From: Nitrospirota bacterium
Lineage (GTDB): Bacteria; JACPQY01
Length of the DNA stretch: 64,000 nt
NCBI GenBank assembly: GCA_016180645.1
Contig: JACPAV010000025.1
Span: forward strand, 1-64,000
Direction: 5' to 3'
How positions within the stretch are numbered: position 1 is the first letter of the stretch; each line of letters starts with the position of its first letter. The notes under the pieces are model-generated. The model was not told the origin of the DNA and searched no databases. It saw only the letters and a list, made by a program, of their open reading frames with translations. Of this stretch, positions 27,247-34,018 are shown one piece after another. The translations under genes and the position numbers were made by a program.

Positions 27247-27783
27247 ATGAGAAGCACGAGGAAATGGCCGGTACGAATGGGAACGGCGGCGCTCTTGGGA
27301 TTGATCCTGGGCGGCTGCGCAACGACGAAGGGCGCGGGTCGGAAGGCGGACGACACGACGCTCTCCTGCCGGCAGGTGGGGGAAACCCTCCGCTGCTCGG
27401 GGCTTGAGGGGGGCTATGTGGAGTTTGCACCGGAACCTTTGGCCGTGGATCTGTCGGGCATGAAAAAGAAACGCGAGGCCTACGACGCCGGGTACCAGGC
27501 GGGCATGGAGAGCATGCACAAGATCCGGCAGGGCTACGAGGAGGGAGTGCGGTACGTGTTCAAGCGGCCGGTCTGGCAGAAGGTGAAGCTGCCGGCGGAG
27601 GTGAAGGACGGGGTGTTTCATCCGGAGCGGGAGGTCTACGTGCTCGTTGAACCGGGCCGCTACGAGCTCAAGGGGGGAGCGGTGTCCCCTCCGCTTCGCT
27701 CCACGGACGACGAGATGAAGAATCAGAGGGTCCTTGCGCCGGATGCGCCCTCTCCTGCGAGCGGAGCGGAAGGGCACGAATAG
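27247..27783 (+). CDS. Small lipoprotein with a repeat-derived C-terminus
   Basis: A 178-aa protein with a textbook ribosome site (AAAGGAGG, 7 nt before ATG 27247) and a clear lipobox, LILGGC (Cys about 22). The mature part has a Cys pair (LSCRQVGETLRCSG) and a helical, charged middle (KKKREAYDAGYQAGMESMHK). Residues 145-165 are a family A repeat in the first frame (SPPLRSTDDEMKNQRVLAP), and only 13 residues follow, so the C-terminus appears to have been rewritten by the insertion. Last gene of the exported-protein run from 17.9 kb. Function unknown; an envelope role next to the barrel protein is likely. Confidence 0.75.
   Translation: MRSTRKWPVRMGTAALLGLILGGCATTKGAGRKADDTTLSCRQVGETLRCSGLEGGYVEFAPEPLAVDLSGMKKKREAYDAGYQAGMESMHKIRQGYEEGVRYVFKRPVWQKVKLPAEVKDGVFHPEREVYVLVEPGRYELKGGAVSPPLRSTDDEMKNQRVLAPDAPSPASGAEGHE
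27683..27740 (+). repeat. Repeat family A, copy 10 (in frame at a C-terminus)
   Basis: Read as SPPLRSTDDEMKNQRVLAP close to the end of the small lipoprotein. Confidence 0.92.
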
Positions 27784-27915
27784 AGAAAGGGGAGACACGG
27801 TGAAATTGCCGACAATGAGATGAGTGAAAGAGGGGTCAGGAAAAAAGAGAAGTGAATTCAGATGTGCATGCATCACCGAGGAACGGACGGAATCCTCGCG
27901 TCAGCGTGAAGGTCA

Positions 27916-27973
27916 TTTCCCCGCTCGATGGTCTCTTGCGGCCGACAAGGGAACGATCGAGCGGGGAAAGGAG
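27916..27973 (+). promoter_or_regulatory. 14-bp hairpin leader next to the SD of SLOG gene 1
   Basis: TTTCCCCGCTCGAT (27916-27929) pairs perfectly with ATCGAGCGGGGAAA (27956-27969), and the Shine-Dalgarno GGAG (27970-27973) follows without a gap. The 26-nt loop contains GGTCTCTTGCGGCCG. The leader of the second SLOG gene (28937-28993) has the same layout and related sequence, so both probably control translation in the same way. Confidence 0.6.
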
Positions 27974-27983
27974 CTAGGCAACT

Positions 27984-28763
27984 ATGACACAGAATGGACC
28001 GACGAATCAGAAACCCCCTGAGGGGGGATTGGATCAGTCGTTCTATGTTGATAGTGTGAGCACACCCTCCATCCTACCAAGCGAGGCGGCGAAGATAACC
28101 CGCCTTGCGTTCCGGGAGCGGCTGTCTCTGGATTCGAGCGCAAAAGTGCTTGGGTTCTTGGGGCTGGCCAATGCGGAGGACATGGAGCTGGTGGGAGACC
28201 TCGACGCAATGGTCGGAGCGGTGAAACACCGCATGAGGACGCACCTACGGCGAAGGAGGCCGGATCTCGTGGTCACATGTTTGGCCGCTGGAGTCGACTT
28301 CTTGATGCTTGAGGTGTGTGAGGAAGAGGCTATCCCGTTTGTCGTGGTAGCGTTTCTTGACCGGGTGGACGTGGACCGGGACGGCAGCCGCGAAAGACTG
28401 GCGCGGCGACATGGTCTCATGTCCAAGGCAAGGCAGGTGGTATTCGTGGCGGACCCGCTGGATGCGGAAGGCGATGAGAAGGCGACCCGCTGGGTCGCGA
28501 CTCACGCGGACCGCGTCTACGCGATTTCCGGCGAAGTGACGGAGGAGTCGATGGCGCGGCTGGAAACAGCTCTCCGCGCCGGTTCTCCTGTCCGTGTCGA
28601 GCCGATTGAGTTCTGCGAGACTGTCTACGCCAAATGGGTGGACGACAGGTTTTGCGATCTCATGTTGGCGATCCAGCCCGGGGCCGCGGATGCGCACCAA
28701 ACCACGACGGAACAGACAAGCTGCAGTGCGACCGGTGGCGAGCCCCCGGCCGTAACGCAGTAG
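27984..28763 (+). CDS. SLOG-fold nucleotide-sensing protein, copy 1
   Basis: A 259-aa protein with a Rossmann-like SLOG (YpsA/DprA/LOG-type) core. VLGFLGLANAEDMEL (about 53) matches the first strand and loop. LVVTCLAAGVDFLMLEVCEE (about 92-111) matches the conserved glycine-containing helix, and IPFVVVAFLDRVD and VVFVADPLD continue the alternating strand-helix pattern. SLOG proteins bind or process nucleotides and NAD-derived ligands and are frequent in conflict systems. The C-terminal 25 residues look disordered. It heads an operon with a second SLOG gene and a NADAR-domain gene. Start ATG 27984 behind GGAG. The ligand is unknown, and the catalytic PGGxGT motif of the LOG branch is absent. 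Confidence 0.68.
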   Translation: MTQNGPTNQKPPEGGLDQSFYVDSVSTPSILPSEAAKITRLAFRERLSLDSSAKVLGFLGLANAEDMELVGDLDAMVGAVKHRMRTHLRRRRPDLVVTCLAAGVDFLMLEVCEEEAIPFVVVAFLDRVDVDRDGSRERLARRHGLMSKARQVVFVADPLDAEGDEKATRWVATHADRVYAISGEVTEESMARLETALRAGSPVRVEPIEFCETVYAKWVDDRFCDLMLAIQPGAADAHQTTTEQTSCSATGGEPPAVTQ

Positions 28764-28936
28764 CAGTCATGGGACGGCGATATCCCGCTCCGTCCGTCCC
28801 TCTGGGATGCATGCGGAAAACAATGAATAGGATGGAACGAACAAGAGCTCGCGGGGAGGCGCGAGAAGAGAAGGGTTCAACGGAAAGTCTATTTCGCATC
28901 TCTGTGGAACGGACCCGGAGAATAAGGGGGCGATCC

Positions 28937-28993
28937 TTTCCCGCCCGACCGGTCCCTGCCGAAGGGCGGGGGTCGATGGGGCGGGGAAAGGAG
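28937..28993 (+). promoter_or_regulatory. Paired-hairpin leader next to the SD of SLOG gene 2
   Basis: TTTCCCGCCC (28937-28946) can pair with GGGCGGGGAAA just before the GGAG ribosome site (one-base bulge), or with GGGCGGG at 28964-28970. The two stems exclude each other, as in an attenuator. The sequence lines up with 27916-27973 (TTTCCC...CGA...GGTC...CTTGC/CCTGC...GATnG...GCGGGGAAAGGAG). Confidence 0.55.
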
Positions 28994-28999
28994 AGAACC

Positions 29000-29677
29000 A
29001 TGAAGCAACCTGATGTCGCAGACGCAAAAGGCAGTCAGGGCAGTAGTCATGGACAGATCGTCATGGCGTCGTTTGAGTCGGCCGCGGTGACGAAGCGGGA
29101 TATCCTCCAATGGGCCGGAAAGGGCTCGGAGGGGATCATCCTTGCGGTTACCGGTCACCGGCCGGACAAGATCGGTGGCTACGACGAAACGCACCCCACA
29201 AGAAGGGCCGTAAGGACGGGGATCCGGAAGGTGCTCGAAGGCATTTCGCCGACGGTTGCGCTGAGCGGAATGGCGCTCGGCGTCGACCAGGATTTTGCCG
29301 AAGAGTGCATTTCCTTGGGGATCCCGTTCGTGGCGGTCGTTCCGTTTCGCGGTCAGGAAAACGTCTGGCGCGGCTACGCGCGCGAGCGGTGGCGGAACCT
29401 GCTGAGGCAGGCCGTCGCCGTCGTGAACGTGAGCCCGCCGCCCTACGCCGGCTGGAAGCTCCAGCGGCGGAACGAATGGATGGTGGACCGATGCGATGCG
29501 CTCCTTGCCGTGTACGACGGGTCTCCCGGCGGCACGCGCAACTGCGTTGAATACGCCGAAAAGAGGCGGTTCAGTGCGGAAAGGCTGCACATCCTCCGAC
29601 CGGGGGACTGTGTGGAATCGCAGAGTGTTCCGGCGGTCATGCCGGCGGAATACCAAACGGCTTGCGCACCATGCTGA
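29000..29677 (+). CDS. SLOG-fold protein, copy 2 (YpsA/DUF1273-like)
   Basis: A 225-aa protein. The N-terminal 40 residues are Ser/Gln-rich, then the core reads ILAVTGHRPDKIGGY (about 47), VALSGMALGVDQDFAEECIS (about 85-104), IPFVAVVPF and, near the end, NEWMVDRCDALLAVYDGSPG with GTRNCVEYAE. These are the landmarks of the YspA/YpsA (DUF1273) branch of SLOG proteins, where such residues line a nucleotide site. It starts at ATG 29000 behind AAAGGAGAG in the structured leader; the longer open frame upstream has no similarity. Its stop overlaps the start of the NADAR gene by 7 nt (ATGCTGA), so the two are probably translationally coupled. Confidence 0.82.
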   Translation: MKQPDVADAKGSQGSSHGQIVMASFESAAVTKRDILQWAGKGSEGIILAVTGHRPDKIGGYDETHPTRRAVRTGIRKVLEGISPTVALSGMALGVDQDFAEECISLGIPFVAVVPFRGQENVWRGYARERWRNLLRQAVAVVNVSPPPYAGWKLQRRNEWMVDRCDALLAVYDGSPGGTRNCVEYAEKRRFSAERLHILRPGDCVESQSVPAVMPAEYQTACAPC

Positions 29678-30462
29678 AGGTCTACACCAGTCGTGTAGGG
29701 TACACGGGCCCCTTGCCGCTCGACGTCACGATCAAGTCGGCGGGAGAGATGGGGCGCGCGTTTGCACCGACGAGTTGGGACATGGTCCTGGGTGCAAAGA
29801 GCGGCCGCATTCCTCACGATCAGTACCGAACTTGGTACGAGGACGTCCTCGACAAGAGCCGGAAGGCGCAGCCGTGGCACTGGGAGAATCTCCTCGGGCT
29901 GCCCCGGGTGGTGCTCATGTGTTACTGCACCTCCCCCTTGAATTGCCACCGACGATATCTGAGCGAATACCTCATGAAAACGTTCGGGGCATCGTATCAA
30001 GGTGAGGTGCCGGTAAACGGCAGCGATCTTCCGGAAAGGTTTCCATTCAGCAACTTCCAGCCTGTGCCGGTGAGCCACGAGGGGATTTTGTATCCCAGCG
30101 TGGAGCACTACTACCAGGCGATGAAGACGCTGGACCTGGCGGAGCGGAGACGCATCGCCCAGCTGCCCACGCCGGGAATGGCGAAGACGGCGGGGAAGAA
30201 GCTCTTCCACCGTCGGGATTGGGAACGGGTCAAGATCGAGGTCATGCGCGATGGCCTCAAGAAGAAGTTCTCGCCGGGGTCGGCCTATCTGGCGGCGCTC
30301 CTGAGAACAGGCAGTGATGAGGTGGTCGAATCGAACCGGTGGCACGATGTGTTCTGGGGACGGTGCATCTGTCTCCAGCACAACGGTGCCGGGGAGAACC
30401 AGCTTGGTCAGCTGCTCATGGAGCTCCGCACGGAGGCGCGATCGGCGGGGATGAACGCGTGA
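29671..30462 (+). CDS. DUF488-like domain fused to a NADAR (YbiA-like) domain
   Basis: A 263-aa two-domain protein. Residues 1-105 (VYTSRVGYTGPLPLDVTIKS, then MCYCTSPLNCHRRYLSEYL) match the DUF488-like proteins, with the CYC...CHR residues of that family. Residues 125-260 are a NADAR domain: FPFSNFQPVPVSHEGILYPS, VEHYYQAMKTLD, MRDGLKKKFS and NRWHDVFWGRC plus GENQLGQLLM. NADAR proteins act on ADP-ribose-linked or NAD-derived compounds; some remove ADP-ribose from guanine bases. With two SLOG genes upstream, a NAD/ADP-ribose sensing or repair role in defence or counter-defence is likely. Start ATG 29671 overlaps the previous stop; a TTG at 29662 is possible. Confidence 0.85.
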   Translation: MLKVYTSRVGYTGPLPLDVTIKSAGEMGRAFAPTSWDMVLGAKSGRIPHDQYRTWYEDVLDKSRKAQPWHWENLLGLPRVVLMCYCTSPLNCHRRYLSEYLMKTFGASYQGEVPVNGSDLPERFPFSNFQPVPVSHEGILYPSVEHYYQAMKTLDLAERRRIAQLPTPGMAKTAGKKLFHRRDWERVKIEVMRDGLKKKFSPGSAYLAALLRTGSDEVVESNRWHDVFWGRCICLQHNGAGENQLGQLLMELRTEARSAGMNA

Positions 30463-30540
30463 AATGGAAACGGCCCAAAGCCCGCCCGGGCCGTTCCATA
30501 GGGATGCGAAGCGAGAGGTGGACATGGGGAGAACGGGGCG

Positions 30541-30560
30541 ATGATCCCACCACCTGAAAT
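30541..30560 (+). repeat. Half copy of repeat family B
   Basis: ATGATCCCACCACCTGAAAT is the left arm only; no matching right arm is found nearby. Confidence 0.7.
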
Positions 30561-30690
30561 GTGAGACGTACACCCGACCGCTGGCATCTGGCGTGACAAG
30601 TATCAACTCTTCTCAATTCGGAGGTGATTCTCTCCTGGCGACGAGCGCATCACTCCCAGTGTGCCAGTGCCGTTCGCGTTGACGTTCTTC

Positions 30691-30840
30691 GGAACCCCTT
30701 AACCATCGGTTCCTCGTCAGAGATGAGTACGCTGTGAGGTGATAAAAAGGAGTTCACTCATGCAAGCCGCGTCCGGCGTGAACTTTGCGAACTGCGAACT
30801 GCGTCAAGATTCGAACCCGAGCGTCGGCGGGTGGGCTGCC
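30691..30840 (+). repeat. Diverged direct repeat, left copy
   Basis: GGAACCCC, ACCATCGGTTCCTCGTC, GTGAGGTGA, AAGGA.TTCA and later CAAGATTCG.ACCCGAGCGTC occur in the same order as at 36537-36680. The two copies bracket the minus-strand lipoprotein block. Confidence 0.65.
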
Positions 30841-31023
30841 ACGATACATTGTGGGTGATATTGCGGATGAGGACGTCGTTGAAGTGGTAGACGTAGCTCC
30901 CGGTGCAGCCAAGGGGATCGGTTGAAGAGACGAGGCGGTTCATCGTTTCTTCGCAGAGTCACCAGTCAAGCTGTGACCCTCAATCTTCAGGTCCGTCTTT
31001 CTATGACCGTTCGCGCAATTCGT

Positions 31024-32751
31024 TCAGAAAGGTGCGGCTGCGCACCCGAAGCCGACCGATTCTGTCTTCTCGCGTGAGGTGGGGTCCTCCATCTGGGCCG
31101 GGGAGGACAGCGCTTGCCTCGGCGGAGCCAGCGGAAACTTCACCGGGTCGTACTCGACAATCTGGTCGCTCACGTCGTACCCTAGTACCCCCAAGTACCC
31201 CCCGAAGCAGTAGATCTTCCCGTTGGCCGGCCCCACACAGGACAAATCGCTCCGCGCCGACGGCAGCTTGGCCGATTTCGTTGCAACGGTATCACCGGCC
31301 GGGTCGTACTCGACAATCTGGTCGAAGCGGCTGCCGCCGATCCCCCCCAAGCAGTAGATCTTCCCGTTGGCCGGCCCCGCACAGGACAAATCGCTCCGCG
31401 CCGATGGCAGCTTGGCCGATTTCGTTGCAACGGTATCACTGGCCGGGTTGTACTCAACAATCTGGTCGCTCACGTCCTGCCGTAGCACCCCCAAGGACCC
31501 CCCGAAGCAGTAGATCTTCCCGTTGGCCGGCCCCACACAGGACAAATCGCTCCGCGCCGACGGCAGCTTGGCCGATTTCGTTACAACGGTATCACCGGCC
31601 GGATCGTATTCGACGATCTCTTCATTGCCTACCCCCCCGAAGCAGTAGATCTTCCCGTTGGCCGGCCCCGCACAGGACAAATTGCTCCGCGCCGACGGCA
31701 GCCTGGCCGATTTCGTTACAACGGTATCGCTGGCCGGGTTGTACTCGACGATCTCGTAGACGCCCATGTGCGAAGTGCCCTTCAGCTCGGTCCCCCCGAA
31801 GCAGTAGATCTTCCCGTTGGCCGGCCCCGCACAGGACAAATCACCCCGCGCCGACGGCAGCTTGGCCGATTTGGTTGCCACGGTACGCCTGGCCGGGTCG
31901 TACTCGACGATCTGGTCTTCATATTCGAAGTAGCCAGCACCGCCGATCCCCCGCCCCCCGAAGCAATAGATCTTCCCATTGGCCGAGCCCGCACAGGACA
32001 AGTCCTCCCACCCGGCCGGTAGCTTGGCAACAACGGGCAGCGCGCAAGCGTCGTCGATCTCTCCGTCGCAATCGTTGTCCTTGCCGTCACAACTCTCGGC
32101 TGAAGGAGTGCCCGGCGTGGCATTGCATTCTGTGTCGGTCCCATCAGTCTTACACTTAAGAGTTCCGGCTTTCGCGCATTCCCCTACACCCACTGTACAG
32201 GAGGGGCCAATGTCGAACCCTTCGTCGACCTTTCCGTCGCAGTCGTTATCCACGTCGTCACATACCTCAGGATTACCGGGAAATGCCTTTCCTTTCGAAT
32301 CGTCACAGTCTCCCTGCTTGAAGCTGGAGTTTTGTCCACCACAGATATCCGTACTTCGTGGATTGCCACTCCCAAACCCATCTCCATCGCTGTCAACAAA
32401 ACCAACGCAGATCTCGATACGTTCAGACCGCTTTGGCCCATTGAAAGCGTGCAAGCGATACCTGCCCCCTTCACCACTTCCGTCCCGCCAACGGGTTGTA
32501 TCTCTTGGAAGACTTGCTATAGGGGAGAAGTTATTGCCTTGCCTCTCGGTCGATTTCTCGACAACAAAACCATCTTCAAAGTTTGAATCATCCTTCCATG
32601 TCAAAATGACGCTTCCTTGTTCAAAAGATGCGCCAAGGTCACTGGGTGGATCGGGCGTTGGATCGGCACCGAACATTTCAGCCAGCCCGCATGAGGGGAG
32701 TGCAAGTACAATGAGGTACAGAAAGGTTGTCCTGATCCCGCCTCTCAACAC
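31024..32751 (-). CDS. Lipoprotein with FN3-like domain, MopE motifs and Kelch repeats
   Basis: A 575-aa exported protein. I start it at GTG 32751, just after the end of the upstream gene, which gives TTFLYLIVLALPSCG as a lipoprotein signal; the open frame extends further but would overlap that gene. After the signal come a GADPTPDPPSDLG linker, an FN3-like domain (LTWKDDSNFEDGFVVEKSTE), the Ca-binding-like FVDSDGDGFG, and two MopE motifs (PEVCDDVDNDCDGKVDEG and CDGKDNDCDGEIDDAC). Six about 50-residue Kelch-type units follow, each with LSCAGPANGKIYCFGG and QIVEYDPA...VATKSAKLPSAR. The near-identity of the units suggests recent duplication. Its N-terminal half is a paralog of the lipoprotein at 34019-35689. 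Likely surface-exposed binding protein. Confidence 0.82.
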   Translation of the reverse strand: MLRGGIRTTFLYLIVLALPSCGLAEMFGADPTPDPPSDLGASFEQGSVILTWKDDSNFEDGFVVEKSTERQGNNFSPIASLPRDTTRWRDGSGEGGRYRLHAFNGPKRSERIEICVGFVDSDGDGFGSGNPRSTDICGGQNSSFKQGDCDDSKGKAFPGNPEVCDDVDNDCDGKVDEGFDIGPSCTVGVGECAKAGTLKCKTDGTDTECNATPGTPSAESCDGKDNDCDGEIDDACALPVVAKLPAGWEDLSCAGSANGKIYCFGGRGIGGAGYFEYEDQIVEYDPARRTVATKSAKLPSARGDLSCAGPANGKIYCFGGTELKGTSHMGVYEIVEYNPASDTVVTKSARLPSARSNLSCAGPANGKIYCFGGVGNEEIVEYDPAGDTVVTKSAKLPSARSDLSCVGPANGKIYCFGGSLGVLRQDVSDQIVEYNPASDTVATKSAKLPSARSDLSCAGPANGKIYCLGGIGGSRFDQIVEYDPAGDTVATKSAKLPSARSDLSCVGPANGKIYCFGGYLGVLGYDVSDQIVEYDPVKFPLAPPRQALSSPAQMEDPTSREKTESVGFGCAAAPF

Positions 32752-32785
32752 TCGCCTGCGGGAAGCATCGCGGATTCCAGGCGCA

Positions 32786-33544
32786 CTATTCCGGAACTGC
32801 CGCTCTGCCCCCAATGACCGTGCGTTCAATGTAGTTGTCCACTCCCATCGTCTTGCGAAGCTGGTAGTTGTACAGATCAGCATTCTCCTGCGCAAAGAAC
32901 GCTGGCGTCACCCTTTTCTTTCGGAGCTTGTATCCCATGGGAAACAAGATCCCGCTCGTACCCCCAAACGCCGCAGCTATTGGGAAAGCAAATATCACTC
33001 CAGCCACCTGGGCATCTTCTGACTTGCCTTTCTTCATCAGGTAGTCGCCCAGTAGTTGTGATCCCGTTCCGAGAACAGCCATCCACCATCCCGCTGTGAT
33101 AAGTTTCTCCGCTAGTTCCTCTCTTCCCTTTGCGATCGCCACAAGTTCCATCTGCTGGCTCTTTTCCCAGAACTGGGATTCCTTCAAGGGAACAATCCCC
33201 TCAAAAGGCGCCCATGTCTTGATTTGTGAGATGTTTGTGCTTTCAAACGAGCCAAACTTTCCGAGATTCGTTGAACTCTGCTTCACTTCGAGCTCCGTTG
33301 CACTTTCAATAGAGATCTTCCGTTCAATGTATGAGCGGTACTGCGTGACAACCTCATCGTCTTCCAACACGGGTGGGGACGCGGATTGTTCAACCGATTT
33401 CAGAGTCTCTTTTTTCAGGTGCTTTTGAATAATGTCGTCTTGTCCCCAAGCAGGGAAACCTGTAAAGGCCAAGACAACGAACAGCGCAACTGATGCTGCC
33501 CTCGTCGTCAGCCCCACCCTACGCGACCTACGTGTTTGTCTCAT
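32786..33544 (-). CDS. Exported protein of unknown function with two hydrophobic segments
   Basis: A 252-aa protein with a Sec-type signal peptide (ASVALFVVLAFTGFPAWGQ, cleavage likely after AWG). The mature part has a charged N-terminal half (YIERKISIESATELEVKQSS) and two hydrophobic stretches, LITAGWWMAVLGTGSQLLGD and VAGVIFAFPIAAAFGGTSG, which could be membrane spans. No family is recognised. It ends 34 nt before the start I chose for the Kelch lipoprotein on the same strand, so the two are probably an operon. Third positions look less GC-rich than in the tra-like genes, in line with separate acquisition of this block. Confidence 0.72.
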   Translation of the reverse strand: MRQTRRSRRVGLTTRAASVALFVVLAFTGFPAWGQDDIIQKHLKKETLKSVEQSASPPVLEDDEVVTQYRSYIERKISIESATELEVKQSSTNLGKFGSFESTNISQIKTWAPFEGIVPLKESQFWEKSQQMELVAIAKGREELAEKLITAGWWMAVLGTGSQLLGDYLMKKGKSEDAQVAGVIFAFPIAAAFGGTSGILFPMGYKLRKKRVTPAFFAQENADLYNYQLRKTMGVDNYIERTVIGGRAAVPE

Positions 33545-34018
33545 GGCACCTCCCGATACTTTACATTTCCACCATCAACGTGGCTCCTGTGATCTACGTG
33601 GTTGGCCAACCGCAATCTGTTATGAAAGCGGCTTGCAATTGCACTGAAAAGGAAGGGATGACCCGATATTTCCATATTGATATACTTGGCGCGGTCAACA
33701 TTTGAGCTTCTTGGGGGCCATCCCGTAGCTCCCGATTTTACATCGGGCGATAGATCGTCCTAGACCGCACCCGATTTCTTTGGACATTGGATTAGCGATG
33801 GTAGGATGGGTTTGACAGGAGGTGGCTATGTCCAAGAAATCGAACGGTGATGCAACCCCGGAGGCTCGCGAAGCGCTCACCGGCCGGCTTGATCTCCCCC
33901 GTCGAGATGTCCTTTACTTTTCCATTACCCATATCTCCTCCCTCCAATTACCTCCCCTCCTGACGCGGCAAAGCCGCGTTGAGAATCGACCATCGCTTTT
34001 CACTGATCCCACCCCCTG
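33545..34018. other. Intergenic region between the two lipoprotein operons
   Basis: No gene supported; a short plus-strand frame from about 33822 (KKSNGDATPEAREA) lacks similarity. A degenerate repeat-B-like stretch (TGATCCCACCCCCTG) lies at 33998-34013, beside the 3' end of the next minus-strand gene. Confidence 0.5.

Larger units (their letters stand above)
30463..31023. other. Intergenic region with half repeat B and a diverged direct repeat
   Basis: A half copy of repeat B lies at 30541-30560. From 30691 a stretch of about 140 nt recurs in diverged form at 36537. Within it, ATG 30760 has an excellent ribosome site (AAAAAGGAGTTCACTC) but the frame ends after 32 codons (30855-30857 region), whereas the corresponding sequence at 36.6 kb opens a longer frame; the 30.8 kb copy looks like a broken remnant. 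Confidence 0.5.

Noticed and set aside
31182-31900. Direct repeats with about 150-nt spacing, which could suggest a CRISPR array
   Set aside because: The repeats are the coding units of the Kelch propeller, far too long and spaced by coding sequence; no cas genes are present.
30903-32159. A 418-codon plus-strand open frame rich in Arg, Ser and Pro
   Set aside because: Its repeats are the complement of the Kelch units on the minus strand, which have the proper signal peptide and motifs.
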